A stretch of 64,000 nt of DNA from Candidatus Babelota bacterium. GTDB taxonomy: Bacteria > Babelota > Babeliae > Babelales > Vermiphilaceae. Shown here in pieces: positions 46,764 through 54,774 of the stretch; within the stretch, counting starts at the first letter, position 1; every line of letters starts with the position of its first letter. The stretch is from contig JAJCZD010000008.1 of assembly GCA_029262615.1 (NCBI GenBank), positions 1-64,000 of the forward strand. The letters run 5' to 3'. Below the pieces are notes generated by a model that did not search any database, was not told the DNA's origin, and worked only from the letters and a program-made list of their open reading frames with translations. The translations under genes and the position numbers were made by a program.

Positions 46764-47675
46764 ATGGGAAAGATATTACTTTTTTACAAATACGTTTCAA
46801 TTGCATATCCAAAGCAAATTTGGAAAGAACAGCATGATCTGTGTGATGCCTTAGGGCTCAAAGGCCGTATCTTTTTGGCTACCGAGGGCATTAATGGAAC
46901 TGTTGGTGGTTCAATTGAGGCTGTTGAGAAATATAAAAAAGCAATGAACGATCATCCTCTTTTTGCCAATATAGATTTTAAAGAAAGTCCTGGTAGTGCT
47001 GATGATTTTCCGCGTATGCAAATTACTATCAAAAAAGAGATCGTAGCACTCGAGCTTGACCAAGAAAAATATAATACTCAAATTTCTGCTCAGCATTTAA
47101 CACCAAAAGAAACGCATCAGTTGCTTGATAAAAAACCAGATGATTTGGTTATTATCGATTGTCGGAATAATTATGAATGGAAGATTGGTGCTTTTGAGGG
47201 TGCAATCAAACCAGATGTAAATTCATTTCGAGAATTTCCTGAATGGGTCAACCAAAATAAAGAAGCTCTGAAAGACAAACAAGTTTTGATGTATTGCACC
47301 GGTGGCATTCGGTGTGAGCGTGCTTCTTCGTATCTGAAGCAAGAAACAAAAGCAAAAAAAGTATTTCAAATTCAAGGTGGTATTCATCGCTATGTTGAAC
47401 AATATCCAGAAGGATTCTTCCGCGGCAAAAATTATGTGTTTGATGGCCGTGTTGGCGTGCGCATTAATGAAGACATTTTAGGTACTTGCAAAATATGCCA
47501 TAAACCATCGGATGATTATACCAACTGCAAAAATGCTGAATGTAATGACCATTTTATCTATTGCCAAGATTGTCTACAATCCTATGATAATTGTTGCTCA
47601 AAAGAATGTCTGCAATTATTGGAAATTGGAAAAGTAAAAGAACGCCCGCCATTTTGCAGGTCAAAGCAAGTATAA
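46764..47675 (+). CDS. trhO: tRNA uridine(34) hydroxylase, rhodanese family (TrhO/UPF0176)
   Basis: 303 residues. N-terminal acylphosphatase-like domain (LKGRIFLATEGINGTVGG), then a rhodanese domain (VIIDCRNNYEWKIGAFEGA) with active-site loop YCTGGIRCERAS (Cys near 178), then a Cys-rich C-terminal part (CKICHK, CKNAEC, CQDCLQ, CCSKEC) likely binding zinc. TrhO makes 5-hydroxyuridine in tRNA wobble positions. The match to the family is strong. Confidence 0.93.
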   Translation: MGKILLFYKYVSIAYPKQIWKEQHDLCDALGLKGRIFLATEGINGTVGGSIEAVEKYKKAMNDHPLFANIDFKESPGSADDFPRMQITIKKEIVALELDQEKYNTQISAQHLTPKETHQLLDKKPDDLVIIDCRNNYEWKIGAFEGAIKPDVNSFREFPEWVNQNKEALKDKQVLMYCTGGIRCERASSYLKQETKAKKVFQIQGGIHRYVEQYPEGFFRGKNYVFDGRVGVRINEDILGTCKICHKPSDDYTNCKNAECNDHFIYCQDCLQSYDNCCSKECLQLLEIGKVKERPPFCRSKQV

Positions 47676-47677
47676 AT

Positions 47678-48013
47678 ATGAAAAAATATATTTTATTTTT
47701 CTTTTTGCACAACTCCGGCGCAATGCAAAAGTTCTCTAGCCTTAAACCATTGCACGAGTCATTTTTAGAACAACCTTCTCAACAAAGGCTAATGCTACTT
47801 CAAAAAGAAACAGAAAAAATAATGAAAAGTAATCCTGAAACCAAAGCACAATCATACCAACTTGCTTGTAATTGGTGGATGCTTTCTCAAGCTGGTAATG
47901 AGCAAGCTGAATTAAGATATAAGACACTTCTTAAACAAGCAGTGGCAACTACTCCTAATAAATTGTTAAAAGAAAAAATATTTCTCATGTTTGGCAGACC
48001 ATGTCGGTCGTAA
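47678..48013 (+). CDS. Small secreted hypothetical protein
   Basis: 111 residues from the ATG at 47678, two bases after the trhO stop. Signal-like start MKKYILFFFLHNSGAMQ. Helical, Gln-rich mature part (LLQKETEKIMKSNPETKAQS). Overlaps murB by 13 nt, so translation is probably coupled. The longer frame from 47591 lies inside trhO and is rejected. No family known. Confidence 0.55.
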   Translation: MKKYILFFFLHNSGAMQKFSSLKPLHESFLEQPSQQRLMLLQKETEKIMKSNPETKAQSYQLACNWWMLSQAGNEQAELRYKTLLKQAVATTPNKLLKEKIFLMFGRPCRS

Positions 48014-48951
48014 TTCAAAAAAATGTTTCCTTAAAAAATAAAAACTGGTTCCAAACTGGCGGTGCTGCCAAATGGTTTTGTGAGCCACAAACCCCACAAG
48101 AATTTCAGCAAGCACTTAATTTTGCAACACAACATAATCTTGAAATCTTTATATTGGGTCATGGTGCTAATATTTTAGTCTCCGATGAGGGTTTTGATGG
48201 TTTGGTTATTCAACCCAAATTACAAAATCTTACTATTTTAAATATGAATGCAACTGAATCTATAGTGCAAGCCGGGGCCGGAATAACCATGAGCTCTTTA
48301 ATTGAGTTTTGTTTGGAAAATAACCTAATCGGCCTAGAGGAGTTTAGTGGTATCCCGGGAACAGTTGGTGGTTCGGTCTATATTAATCTGCATTATTTTG
48401 AATTTTTACTAGAGCAATTTTTAGTTGAAGCGCAAGTGATCCACAAAGAAACTAGCAAAATAATAACTGTGGATAAACAGTGGTTCAATTTTGGGTACAA
48501 TAAATCAACATTGCACAAAAAAGAATATTTCTTATTAAGCGCAACTTTTTTATTAAAAAAAGCAACTGACCAAGAAATTATGTATGCCCGTGGAAGGCGA
48601 CAAGAAATTATCCGTCACCGAAAAGCACGTTATCCTTACTCCCACACCTGCGGAAGTTTTTTTAGAAATTTTTATCCAAAAGAAGTAACACTGATCAGCA
48701 ATGGTAAAAAAGCAATTTGGGTTGCCTATTATTTGGATAAAATTGGGGTCAAAGGCCAATTAAAAAAAGGTGATGCCATCGTTTCTTATCAACATGCTAA
48801 TATGTTGGTTAATCAAGGCAAAGCCACAACAACAGATATTATTGAGGTAGCTAAAGAGATGCAACAGTTGGTTCATAAGAATTTTGGCATTATTCCAGAG
48901 CCTGAATGCCAATTGATCGGGTTTAAAAAATATCCGTTGTTGAAAAAATAA
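48001..48951 (+). CDS. murB: UDP-N-acetylenolpyruvoylglucosamine reductase
   Basis: 316 residues. Reduces UDP-GlcNAc-enolpyruvate to UDP-MurNAc. FAD domain: NWFQTGGAAKWF, LGHGANILVSDEGFDGLVI, GIPGTVGGSVY. Catalytic region: HTCGSFFRNF with the active Ser near 217, LDKIGVKG, and PEPECQLIG with the terminal Glu. The usual NAG after GGSVY is replaced by INLHYFE. With mraY at the window end it indicates peptidoglycan synthesis. Confidence 0.92.
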   Translation: MSVVIQKNVSLKNKNWFQTGGAAKWFCEPQTPQEFQQALNFATQHNLEIFILGHGANILVSDEGFDGLVIQPKLQNLTILNMNATESIVQAGAGITMSSLIEFCLENNLIGLEEFSGIPGTVGGSVYINLHYFEFLLEQFLVEAQVIHKETSKIITVDKQWFNFGYNKSTLHKKEYFLLSATFLLKKATDQEIMYARGRRQEIIRHRKARYPYSHTCGSFFRNFYPKEVTLISNGKKAIWVAYYLDKIGVKGQLKKGDAIVSYQHANMLVNQGKATTTDIIEVAKEMQQLVHKNFGIIPEPECQLIGFKKYPLLKK

Positions 48952-49022
48952 TATGTAATGCATGCATTTTTCTTTTTAATCTTTTTTAGTAAAATAACCT
49001 TACATTAAATAAAAGGAAGAAC

Positions 49023-49340
49023 ATGCACAAAAAAAATATTTTTTTATTGTTAGGGTTAGTGCCTTTATTATCTGCAATGAATGAACTACAAAAAGCTGAA
49101 AACACCCATGACCCATGTAAAAAAAAGATACAAGAATTTCAACAAAATCTACAACAAGGAATATCTAAAGCGAACCAGCTCACTTTCACTCAAGCTCATG
49201 CCCCAGAATTTATCACTTTTGCAGCAGTAGGTGGCTTAGTTGTCGGATGTGGAATAGGTTGGTATCTTCCTGCAATTATGAGAGATACAAAAATACTCTA
49301 TGGCATCGTAATTAAAGGTGATCGTGGGATAATAGCTTAA
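49023..49340 (+). CDS. Secreted small protein with C-terminal membrane segment
   Basis: 105 residues; AAGGAAG before the ATG; signal peptide MHKKNIFLLLGLVPLLSA. A helical, charged ectodomain is followed by a membrane segment (FITFAAVGGLVVGCGIGWYL). Same layout as the next gene. No family known. Confidence 0.6.
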   Translation: MHKKNIFLLLGLVPLLSAMNELQKAENTHDPCKKKIQEFQQNLQQGISKANQLTFTQAHAPEFITFAAVGGLVVGCGIGWYLPAIMRDTKILYGIVIKGDRGIIA

Positions 49341-49413
49341 ATAAATCTTTCCGATCCTTTACATAAGAATTACACCTTAGGCATAGTTAAATATTAATTA
49401 GCTTAAGGTAACA

Positions 49414-49707
49414 ATGAAGTACTTATTCATTTTATATTGTATCTTTTCTTTTGCATCAGCAATGCAACCTGAAAATATTGAAGAAAATTGGCAAACCATT
49501 TGTATTAAAGATGGCCAGATGATAATTAATGGTAAACCATTGGAATCAACTTATATACAAACTAAAATATCTCAGGTTAAAAGCTGGGGTTCTTGGGCCA
49601 ATAACAATCCAGGTTTTTCAACATTTTTACTCCTAAGTGGCACATTTACCCTTGGAGCAAGCACTGGTGCAACTGCCTTTTATTTATATCAAAAAAATAA
49701 TTCCTAA
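49414..49707 (+). CDS. Secreted small protein with C-terminal membrane segment
   Basis: 97 residues; signal peptide MKYLFILYCIFSFASA; C-terminal hydrophobic segment FLLLSGTFTLGASTGATAFY and short polar end. Adjacent to and built like 49023-49340, though sequence similarity is weak. Function unknown. Confidence 0.6.
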   Translation: MKYLFILYCIFSFASAMQPENIEENWQTICIKDGQMIINGKPLESTYIQTKISQVKSWGSWANNNPGFSTFLLLSGTFTLGASTGATAFYLYQKNNS

Positions 49708-49747
49708 TGGTGTTCACTTATGCCAAAATTATTATTAAACTCACATT

Positions 49748-50404
49748 ATGAATGAATTACTTTTTCTTTTTCACGCATTAGTTATTTGTACCACATTGCT
49801 TGCAAGCATAAAAATTGGCAAACAAGCCCTTATCACCTTTGTTGCAGTGCAAGCAATTTGCGCTAATCTTTTTGTTCTAAAAGCAATTTCTTTGCTTGGG
49901 CTAACCGCTACCGGCGCAGATGCATATATAATCGGCGCCCTGCTGGGTAGCCAATTATTGCAAGAGTTTTATGGTAAACAAGCAGCACAATTAGCAATTT
50001 GGTTAAGTTTTGGTTTTGCTCTTTTTTATGTGATCATGAGCCAAATTCATATCGGGTATCTACCTCATGTTTGTGATACCTCGCAAATTCATTATCAAGC
50101 AATTTTGCAACACATGCCACGCATTATTGGTGCCTCGGTAGTTGTGTATTTTATAGCACAACAGTTTGATTATTATTTATATGGTTGGTTAAAATCGATT
50201 TGGCATAGTAAATTTTTAGTGCTTCGCAATCTCGTAAGCACCGGATTAAGCCAAGCTATTGATACCGTTTTGTTTGGTTTTTTAGGGCTCTATGGATTGG
50301 TTGATAATATTATTCAAATCATGCTGGTAAGTTACGCATTAAAAATAATAGTATTGCTTATTGCCACACCGTTTATTGGATTTGCAAAAAAGATGCATCA
50401 TTAA
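49748..50404 (+). CDS. Queuosine-precursor transporter, YhhQ (Vut_1) family
   Basis: 218 residues with about six hydrophobic segments. Family features: ANLFVLKAISLLGLTATGADAYI near the second helix, LLQEFYGKQAA, and the C-terminal LVSTGLSQAIDTVLFGFLGLYG. YhhQ transports preQ0/preQ1, or queuine in some obligate intracellular bacteria. tgt lies 1.8 kb downstream, consistent with salvage. Convergent with 50401-51462 (4-nt overlap). Confidence 0.85.
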   Translation: MNELLFLFHALVICTTLLASIKIGKQALITFVAVQAICANLFVLKAISLLGLTATGADAYIIGALLGSQLLQEFYGKQAAQLAIWLSFGFALFYVIMSQIHIGYLPHVCDTSQIHYQAILQHMPRIIGASVVVYFIAQQFDYYLYGWLKSIWHSKFLVLRNLVSTGLSQAIDTVLFGFLGLYGLVDNIIQIMLVSYALKIIVLLIATPFIGFAKKMHH

Positions 50405-51462
50405 AATACTTCTATTCCCACTTGTTCAAAAACTTGTTTTGCTTGTTGCGCAGCAGATGTATTAGGTAAGCCAATGGTCCCAATAGTCATCTGGAAAATA
50501 GAAGGCTCAATCTTTTTTACAGGATTACCCTTGAGGTTCAAACGATCAACAGCGTTAAAATTGCCTAATGCTTCTTTACTAATCTCTTCTAGCATATTAT
50601 TGCTTAAATCTAATTTTAAAAAAGTGTGATTCTTAAATGCATCTTGTTCTATTGTTTTTACTTGATTATCATTTAACCGTAGATCAAAAATAAGCGGAAG
50701 AATGGTAAAAATATTAGCAGGGATTTTTTTTATTTGGTTATTTGATAAAATAAGTGTTCTAGTATTTTTAATACCAGCAACAGCAACAAGCCCGTCCAAA
50801 GAATTAATATTGAGACCCGATAAATCTAATATTTGTGTTTTGGAGTATGGAATTCTTCCTGTTTTTGCCAATTCAGTAATAGAAAATCCGAACTTAACTC
50901 CCAAATTCAATTTTCTTCCATAAGACAAATAATAAGAACGGGCAATTTCTTTTTTAATTGGTTCAGTTAATTTTGCCAGTTCAGATTCAACAAAAAAATA
51001 ACCTCGGATTGCTGGTTGTTGGGTCATATCAAAGTAAGGCATAATCCGATTTGCAAGATAATAACCAAGAAACTCGTTCATAATCGGCAAATCAAGTATA
51101 TCGGAAATCGCAACCAAATCTAAAATAATGTCTTTTGACATCTTTAGATTTGGCCTCAAACTAAATTCGGGCAACTTTTTGGTTAGTAGATAAAATTGAT
51201 TGCGCGGTATTTTTTTTGAATGAGGCATCACTTTAATAAAGCGTCCAAAATACTCTAATGCTTCTGGACCGATCGTTTTAAATCTAAAGGTGTTTTCTTT
51301 TAAAGGTCCTTGCGTAAGGGATCTCAAAATAGGTGATTGCTGTGCAAGCTTTTGTGGTAGCTCAATTTTTGTTTGCTCAGATTGCAAAATAATTGGCTCA
51401 CCTGGTACATCCATTGCTATTATTGGAATAAAAACAAAGACCATTAGTCTCAAATATTTCAT
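50401..51462 (-). CDS. Secreted protein with Skp1/BTB-like domain and leucine-rich repeats
   Basis: 353 residues from the ATG at 51462 (AGGGGG upstream; the longer TTG frame is rejected). Signal peptide MKYLRLMVFVFIPIIA. Residues about 22-130 read like a Skp1/BTB fold: PIILQSEQTKIELPQKLAQQ, ALEYFGRFIKVM, then LDLVAISDILDLPIMNEFLG. Next comes a linker shared with the other LRR genes (YYLSYGRKLNLGVKFGFSI), then about five LRR units (LDLSGLNINSLDGLVAV, TLILSNNQIKKIPANIF, ...). This eukaryote-like combination suggests a host ubiquitin-ligase-targeting effector. The fold call is by eye. Confidence 0.65.
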   Translation of the reverse strand: MKYLRLMVFVFIPIIAMDVPGEPIILQSEQTKIELPQKLAQQSPILRSLTQGPLKENTFRFKTIGPEALEYFGRFIKVMPHSKKIPRNQFYLLTKKLPEFSLRPNLKMSKDIILDLVAISDILDLPIMNEFLGYYLANRIMPYFDMTQQPAIRGYFFVESELAKLTEPIKKEIARSYYLSYGRKLNLGVKFGFSITELAKTGRIPYSKTQILDLSGLNINSLDGLVAVAGIKNTRTLILSNNQIKKIPANIFTILPLIFDLRLNDNQVKTIEQDAFKNHTFLKLDLSNNMLEEISKEALGNFNAVDRLNLKGNPVKKIEPSIFQMTIGTIGLPNTSAAQQAKQVFEQVGIEVF

Positions 51463-51585
51463 AATTCCCCCTAACACCCTAAAATCCAATTTCCCTTTTT
51501 AATATAGCAGAAACTATTTATTTTTTACAGTAAAAATTGCTATTATCAAATAACAATTAGAATAATAACTAGAATTAGGGGAAAA

Positions 51586-52125
51586 ATGAAGAAACGATTT
51601 CTGTTTACAGTACTTATTCTAAGCATTTGTGGAAGTTTTGCCAAAACTAAAAACATAATCAACCAAACGATAATTAGCGTGCATACGCGAGTTTTTGGTA
51701 AAGATAATCTATTTAAATCTCGCATTGATTATGGCGATTCTAAGGCATGGAACGACATGGTTTCAGCCGTTAGCAATTTTGTCAAAACAAATCGAGCTGA
51801 CAGTAAAATACTGGATGCATTAAACAAAACCACAGACTTAGCAAATGAGTTATTAAACACCAATAAAATTATTTATAGCTCTATTTTCTCTTCCGGTAGC
51901 CCTAGTAAAGCAACAGTATTAAGTACTACTAAAAAACTAAATGACTTACAGAAGAAAAAAACTGCTTTAGTTAAAATATCGGATGCACTAAAAAAACGCC
52001 GATTCCATCGAAAAAAAAAGAATGCTGTTGAGATCTTGAACAACCTTATACTCGTTCTTGAATTAACCACAAATAAGCTCATCAAAGATTTCAATAAAGA
52101 TTTAGCTCGAATAGTTATTAGATAA
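51586..52125 (+). CDS. Secreted hypothetical protein, helical and basic
   Basis: 179 residues; signal peptide MKKRFLFTVLILSICGSFA; the remainder is helical, ending with a Lys/Arg cluster (KKRRFHRKKKNAVEIL) and a hydrophobic tail. AGGGG before the ATG. A terminator follows. No family recognised. Confidence 0.6.
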   Translation: MKKRFLFTVLILSICGSFAKTKNIINQTIISVHTRVFGKDNLFKSRIDYGDSKAWNDMVSAVSNFVKTNRADSKILDALNKTTDLANELLNTNKIIYSSIFSSGSPSKATVLSTTKKLNDLQKKKTALVKISDALKKRRFHRKKKNAVEILNNLILVLELTTNKLIKDFNKDLARIVIR

Positions 52126-52148
52126 TAGTACATAATATATCTCGTCTA

Positions 52149-52184
52149 GAAGGTGATTTTCGATTGAAAGTCACCTTCTTTTAT
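52149..52184 (+). terminator. Terminator after the 51586 gene
   Basis: A 13-bp stem with one G-U pair (GAAGGTGATTTTC / GAAAGTCACCTTC), 4-nt loop, then TTTTATG. Confidence 0.8.
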
Positions 52185-52229
52185 GCTATTATTATTCTAT
52201 TATTCAATATTTACTCTGGTTAGTATTTT

Positions 52230-53363
52230 ATGGAAAGCTCTTTCAAGTTCGAAATTCTCCATACTTCAAAAAAATCTGGTGCTCGTGTTGGCCGCATTCA
52301 TACTCCACACGGGATCATTGATACGCCCAATTTTGTAGCGGTTGGTACCAACGCTACTCTCAAGGCATTAGATAGCAAAATTGCTCAAGATATGGGTTTG
52401 CAGCTTATGTTTTGCAACACCTACCATTTAATGCTTCAACCAGGGACCAAAACAATTGCCCAAGCTGGTGGTCTGCACAAATTTATCAATCGCAGTGCTC
52501 CCATCATTACTGATTCTGGCGGATTTCAAGTATTTAGTTTAGCTTATGGCACCGTTAAAGATGAACTGAAAAGCAAGGGTAAAAAAAAGCAAAACAACTC
52601 CGTTTTAAAGATCGATGAGGAAGGAGTCCTATTCCGTTCTTATCGAGATGGGCAAAAAATATTATTAACGCCAGAAACCTCTGTGCAAGCGCAAAAAGAA
52701 CTTGGTGCTGATATTATTATTCCATTTGATGAGTTACCACCATATCATATTGATAAAAAAGATCTCAAAAAATCACTTGATCGCACTCACTGCTGGGAAA
52801 AACGCTCACTGGATGAGCATTTAAAAAATCCAAACAACCAAGCAATGTATGCGGTTGTGCATGGTGGTATTGATAAAGATCTGAGAGAACACAGTGCAAA
52901 CTATTTATCATCGCTACCTTTTGATGGCTATGCCATTGGTGGATCCCTTGGCAAAAACCATACACAAATGTTTGAAATGCTTTCCTATACCGTTCCTCTT
53001 CTGCCAAAAGATAAACCAAATCATCTTCTTGGCATTGGTGATTTAGCCTCTTTTGAGGAATGTATCAAGCTCGGGATCGATACATTTGATAGTTCTCATC
53101 CAACTCGATGTGCTCGCCATGGCTTATTATTTACCAATAATGGTATGGTGAGAATATTAAATGCCATAAATAAAACAAGCTTTGAAGCCATTGATACTCA
53201 TTGTGAATGCTTTACCTGCAAACATTACACCAGAGCCTATTTGCATCACTTGTTTAAAGCAAAAGAGATGACCGGTTACTCGCTTGCAACGATTCATAAT
53301 TTGCATTTTATGGTACAATTATTTGCAACGTATAGAAAATTAATATTAGAAGATAAGTTATAA
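52230..53363 (+). CDS. tgt: tRNA-guanine transglycosylase with altered base-pocket residues
   Basis: 377 residues. Exchanges G34 of GUN-anticodon tRNAs for a queuosine base. ITDSGGFQVFSL, FDSSHPTRCARHG with the nucleophile Asp, and CECFTC...H for zinc are present. Pocket residues differ from preQ1-using enzymes: FDECTPY becomes FDELPPY (Cys to Leu), QG becomes HG in VVHGG, and the GGLAVGE loop becomes GGSLGKN. Eukaryotic and some chlamydial TGTs are altered in this region and use queuine. A YhhQ-family transporter lies 1.8 kb away. Queuine use is inferred. The end overlaps the methyltransferase start (1 nt). Confidence 0.92.
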   Translation: MESSFKFEILHTSKKSGARVGRIHTPHGIIDTPNFVAVGTNATLKALDSKIAQDMGLQLMFCNTYHLMLQPGTKTIAQAGGLHKFINRSAPIITDSGGFQVFSLAYGTVKDELKSKGKKKQNNSVLKIDEEGVLFRSYRDGQKILLTPETSVQAQKELGADIIIPFDELPPYHIDKKDLKKSLDRTHCWEKRSLDEHLKNPNNQAMYAVVHGGIDKDLREHSANYLSSLPFDGYAIGGSLGKNHTQMFEMLSYTVPLLPKDKPNHLLGIGDLASFEECIKLGIDTFDSSHPTRCARHGLLFTNNGMVRILNAINKTSFEAIDTHCECFTCKHYTRAYLHHLFKAKEMTGYSLATIHNLHFMVQLFATYRKLILEDKL

Positions 53364-54109
53364 TGAATAAAATTACTTCCGTCCAAAATCCACTCATTAA
53401 AAAAGTCACTGCCCTGCATACCAAAAAGGGCCGGCAGGAACAACAAGTATTTATTGCAGAGGGCAAGCGAATTTGTGCAACCTTGCTTGAGGCTGGCATT
53501 CGGCCAAAATACTTTTTTACCACTGAAAAAATGTTCGATATAACTGGTGCACTTCTTCCCAATTATGAAACTCTCACCATGGTAACTGATAATGTGATGA
53601 AAAAAATCAGTACCAGCAAAACCCCAAGTGGTATTCTTGGTGTATTTGAAATTCCATACCAAAAAGAAACTCCTTTAAAAAAAGGAATCGTATTAGCCAA
53701 AATAACTGACCCTGGCAACATGGGCAGCTTGATTCGCTCTGCTGCTGCATTTGGCTTGCAAACAGTCGTTTGTATTGAAAGTTGTGATCCTTGGAGCCCA
53801 AAAGTAATTCAGGCAACTGCTGGCACTATTGCTTTGGTAGAATTGCATCAAATAACGTGGAAAGATTTGCTACAAAATAAAAAAGATATGCAATTATCTG
53901 CACTGGTTGTTTCGGGCGGGAAAAAACCTGGTGATTTGCAAAATAAAAATTGTTTACTGGTGATAGGCTCAGAAGCACATGGCATTCCAAAAGAATGGCA
54001 AAAAGATTGCAAACAGAAAGTTACCCTGCCAATGCCGGGTAAAATAGAAAGTTTAAACGCAGCAGTTGCCGGTTCTATTGCCATGTACCAAATATTTGTT
54101 GGAGATTAA
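53363..54109 (+). CDS. SpoU/TrmH-family RNA 2'-O-methyltransferase
   Basis: 248 residues. N-terminal substrate-binding part (NPLIKKVTALHTKKGRQE, FIAEGKRIC) and the SpoU knot: ITDPGNMGSLIRSAAAFG (motif 1), LVIGSEAHGIP (motif 2) and LPMPGKIESLNAAVAGSIAMYQ (motif 3). Methylates rRNA or tRNA ribose; precise target unknown. Coupled to tgt. Confidence 0.93.
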   Translation: MNKITSVQNPLIKKVTALHTKKGRQEQQVFIAEGKRICATLLEAGIRPKYFFTTEKMFDITGALLPNYETLTMVTDNVMKKISTSKTPSGILGVFEIPYQKETPLKKGIVLAKITDPGNMGSLIRSAAAFGLQTVVCIESCDPWSPKVIQATAGTIALVELHQITWKDLLQNKKDMQLSALVVSGGKKPGDLQNKNCLLVIGSEAHGIPKEWQKDCKQKVTLPMPGKIESLNAAVAGSIAMYQIFVGD

Positions 54110-54540
54110 GCGTTTTTAATCTGATGCTTATCTTTAAATAAGAAACTTAGTGTTGGTGGTATAATAGCACCATTGTTTTTCAAAGCAATTATCATTGCTA
54201 TGTTACGCACTTGATATGCTTTTTCAATCGGAGTCAACCCAGAGTCTGGATGTATTGCATTAATGTCAGCTCCTAATTGTTTTAATACAGGAATAACTGA
54301 AGTATCTCCTCCGTAGGCTAATAAATGAAATGGGGACCAATTAGTTCCATTTGACGTTTTTAAATCAGAAATAACACCGTTGGATCTTAAGATATTAAAC
54401 GTATTACGCCAGCCATTTACACATTGAGCAATTTCTACCCGTTGACGAAAGGATTGAGTTTGTAAAAGATCACTTTTTTCTTTTTCTGATAGGGAATAAA
54501 GAAGACAAGGAAAAAAGAGTAAAAAAAGATACTTTTTCAT
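54106..54540 (-). CDS. Secreted ankyrin-repeat protein
   Basis: 144 residues from the ATG at 54540 (GAGGG upstream). Signal peptide MKKYLFLLFFPCLLYS. Ankyrin-like units: NWSPFHLLAYGGDTSVIPVL, AIHPDSGLTPIEKAYQVRN. Last of the tandem minus-strand ankyrin genes; its binding site lies just after the small gene at 54558. Partner unknown. Confidence 0.75.
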   Translation of the reverse strand: MKKYLFLLFFPCLLYSLSEKEKSDLLQTQSFRQRVEIAQCVNGWRNTFNILRSNGVISDLKTSNGTNWSPFHLLAYGGDTSVIPVLKQLGADINAIHPDSGLTPIEKAYQVRNIAMIIALKNNGAIIPPTLSFLFKDKHQIKNA

Positions 54541-54557
54541 AGTTAATCCCTCATGCA

Positions 54558-54737
54558 TTAATTAATTTTTGGTTTTTCTTGTGTTAATATTGGTTTTGTT
54601 TTTTTCTTTTCTTCCTGCTTTTTTTGTTCTCTTTGTTTTTTCCTCTTTTCAAGAAGTAACCTACCTCTTCCATAACCTCGAAAACCCCTTACGAATGTGC
54701 AGAGGAAGCTTACCAAAATTAAATTATAAAATTTCAT
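54558..54737 (-). CDS. 59-residue signal-peptide-like, Lys-rich small protein
   Basis: Read by hand: ATG at 54737, stop at 54558. Product begins MKFYNLILVSFLCTFVRG, then RGYGRGRLLLEKRKKQREQ and a Lys/Gln/Glu-rich end. AAAAGA lies before the ATG. It fills the gap between two ankyrin genes, 17 nt before the next ATG, so co-transcription is likely. It could be an exported basic peptide or a decayed fragment. Confidence 0.45.
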   Translation of the reverse strand: MKFYNLILVSFLCTFVRGFRGYGRGRLLLEKRKKQREQKKQEEKKKTKPILTQEKPKIN

Positions 54738-54774
54738 AATCTTTTCTTTTTTAGTTTTAAGTTGTACCGTTTTT

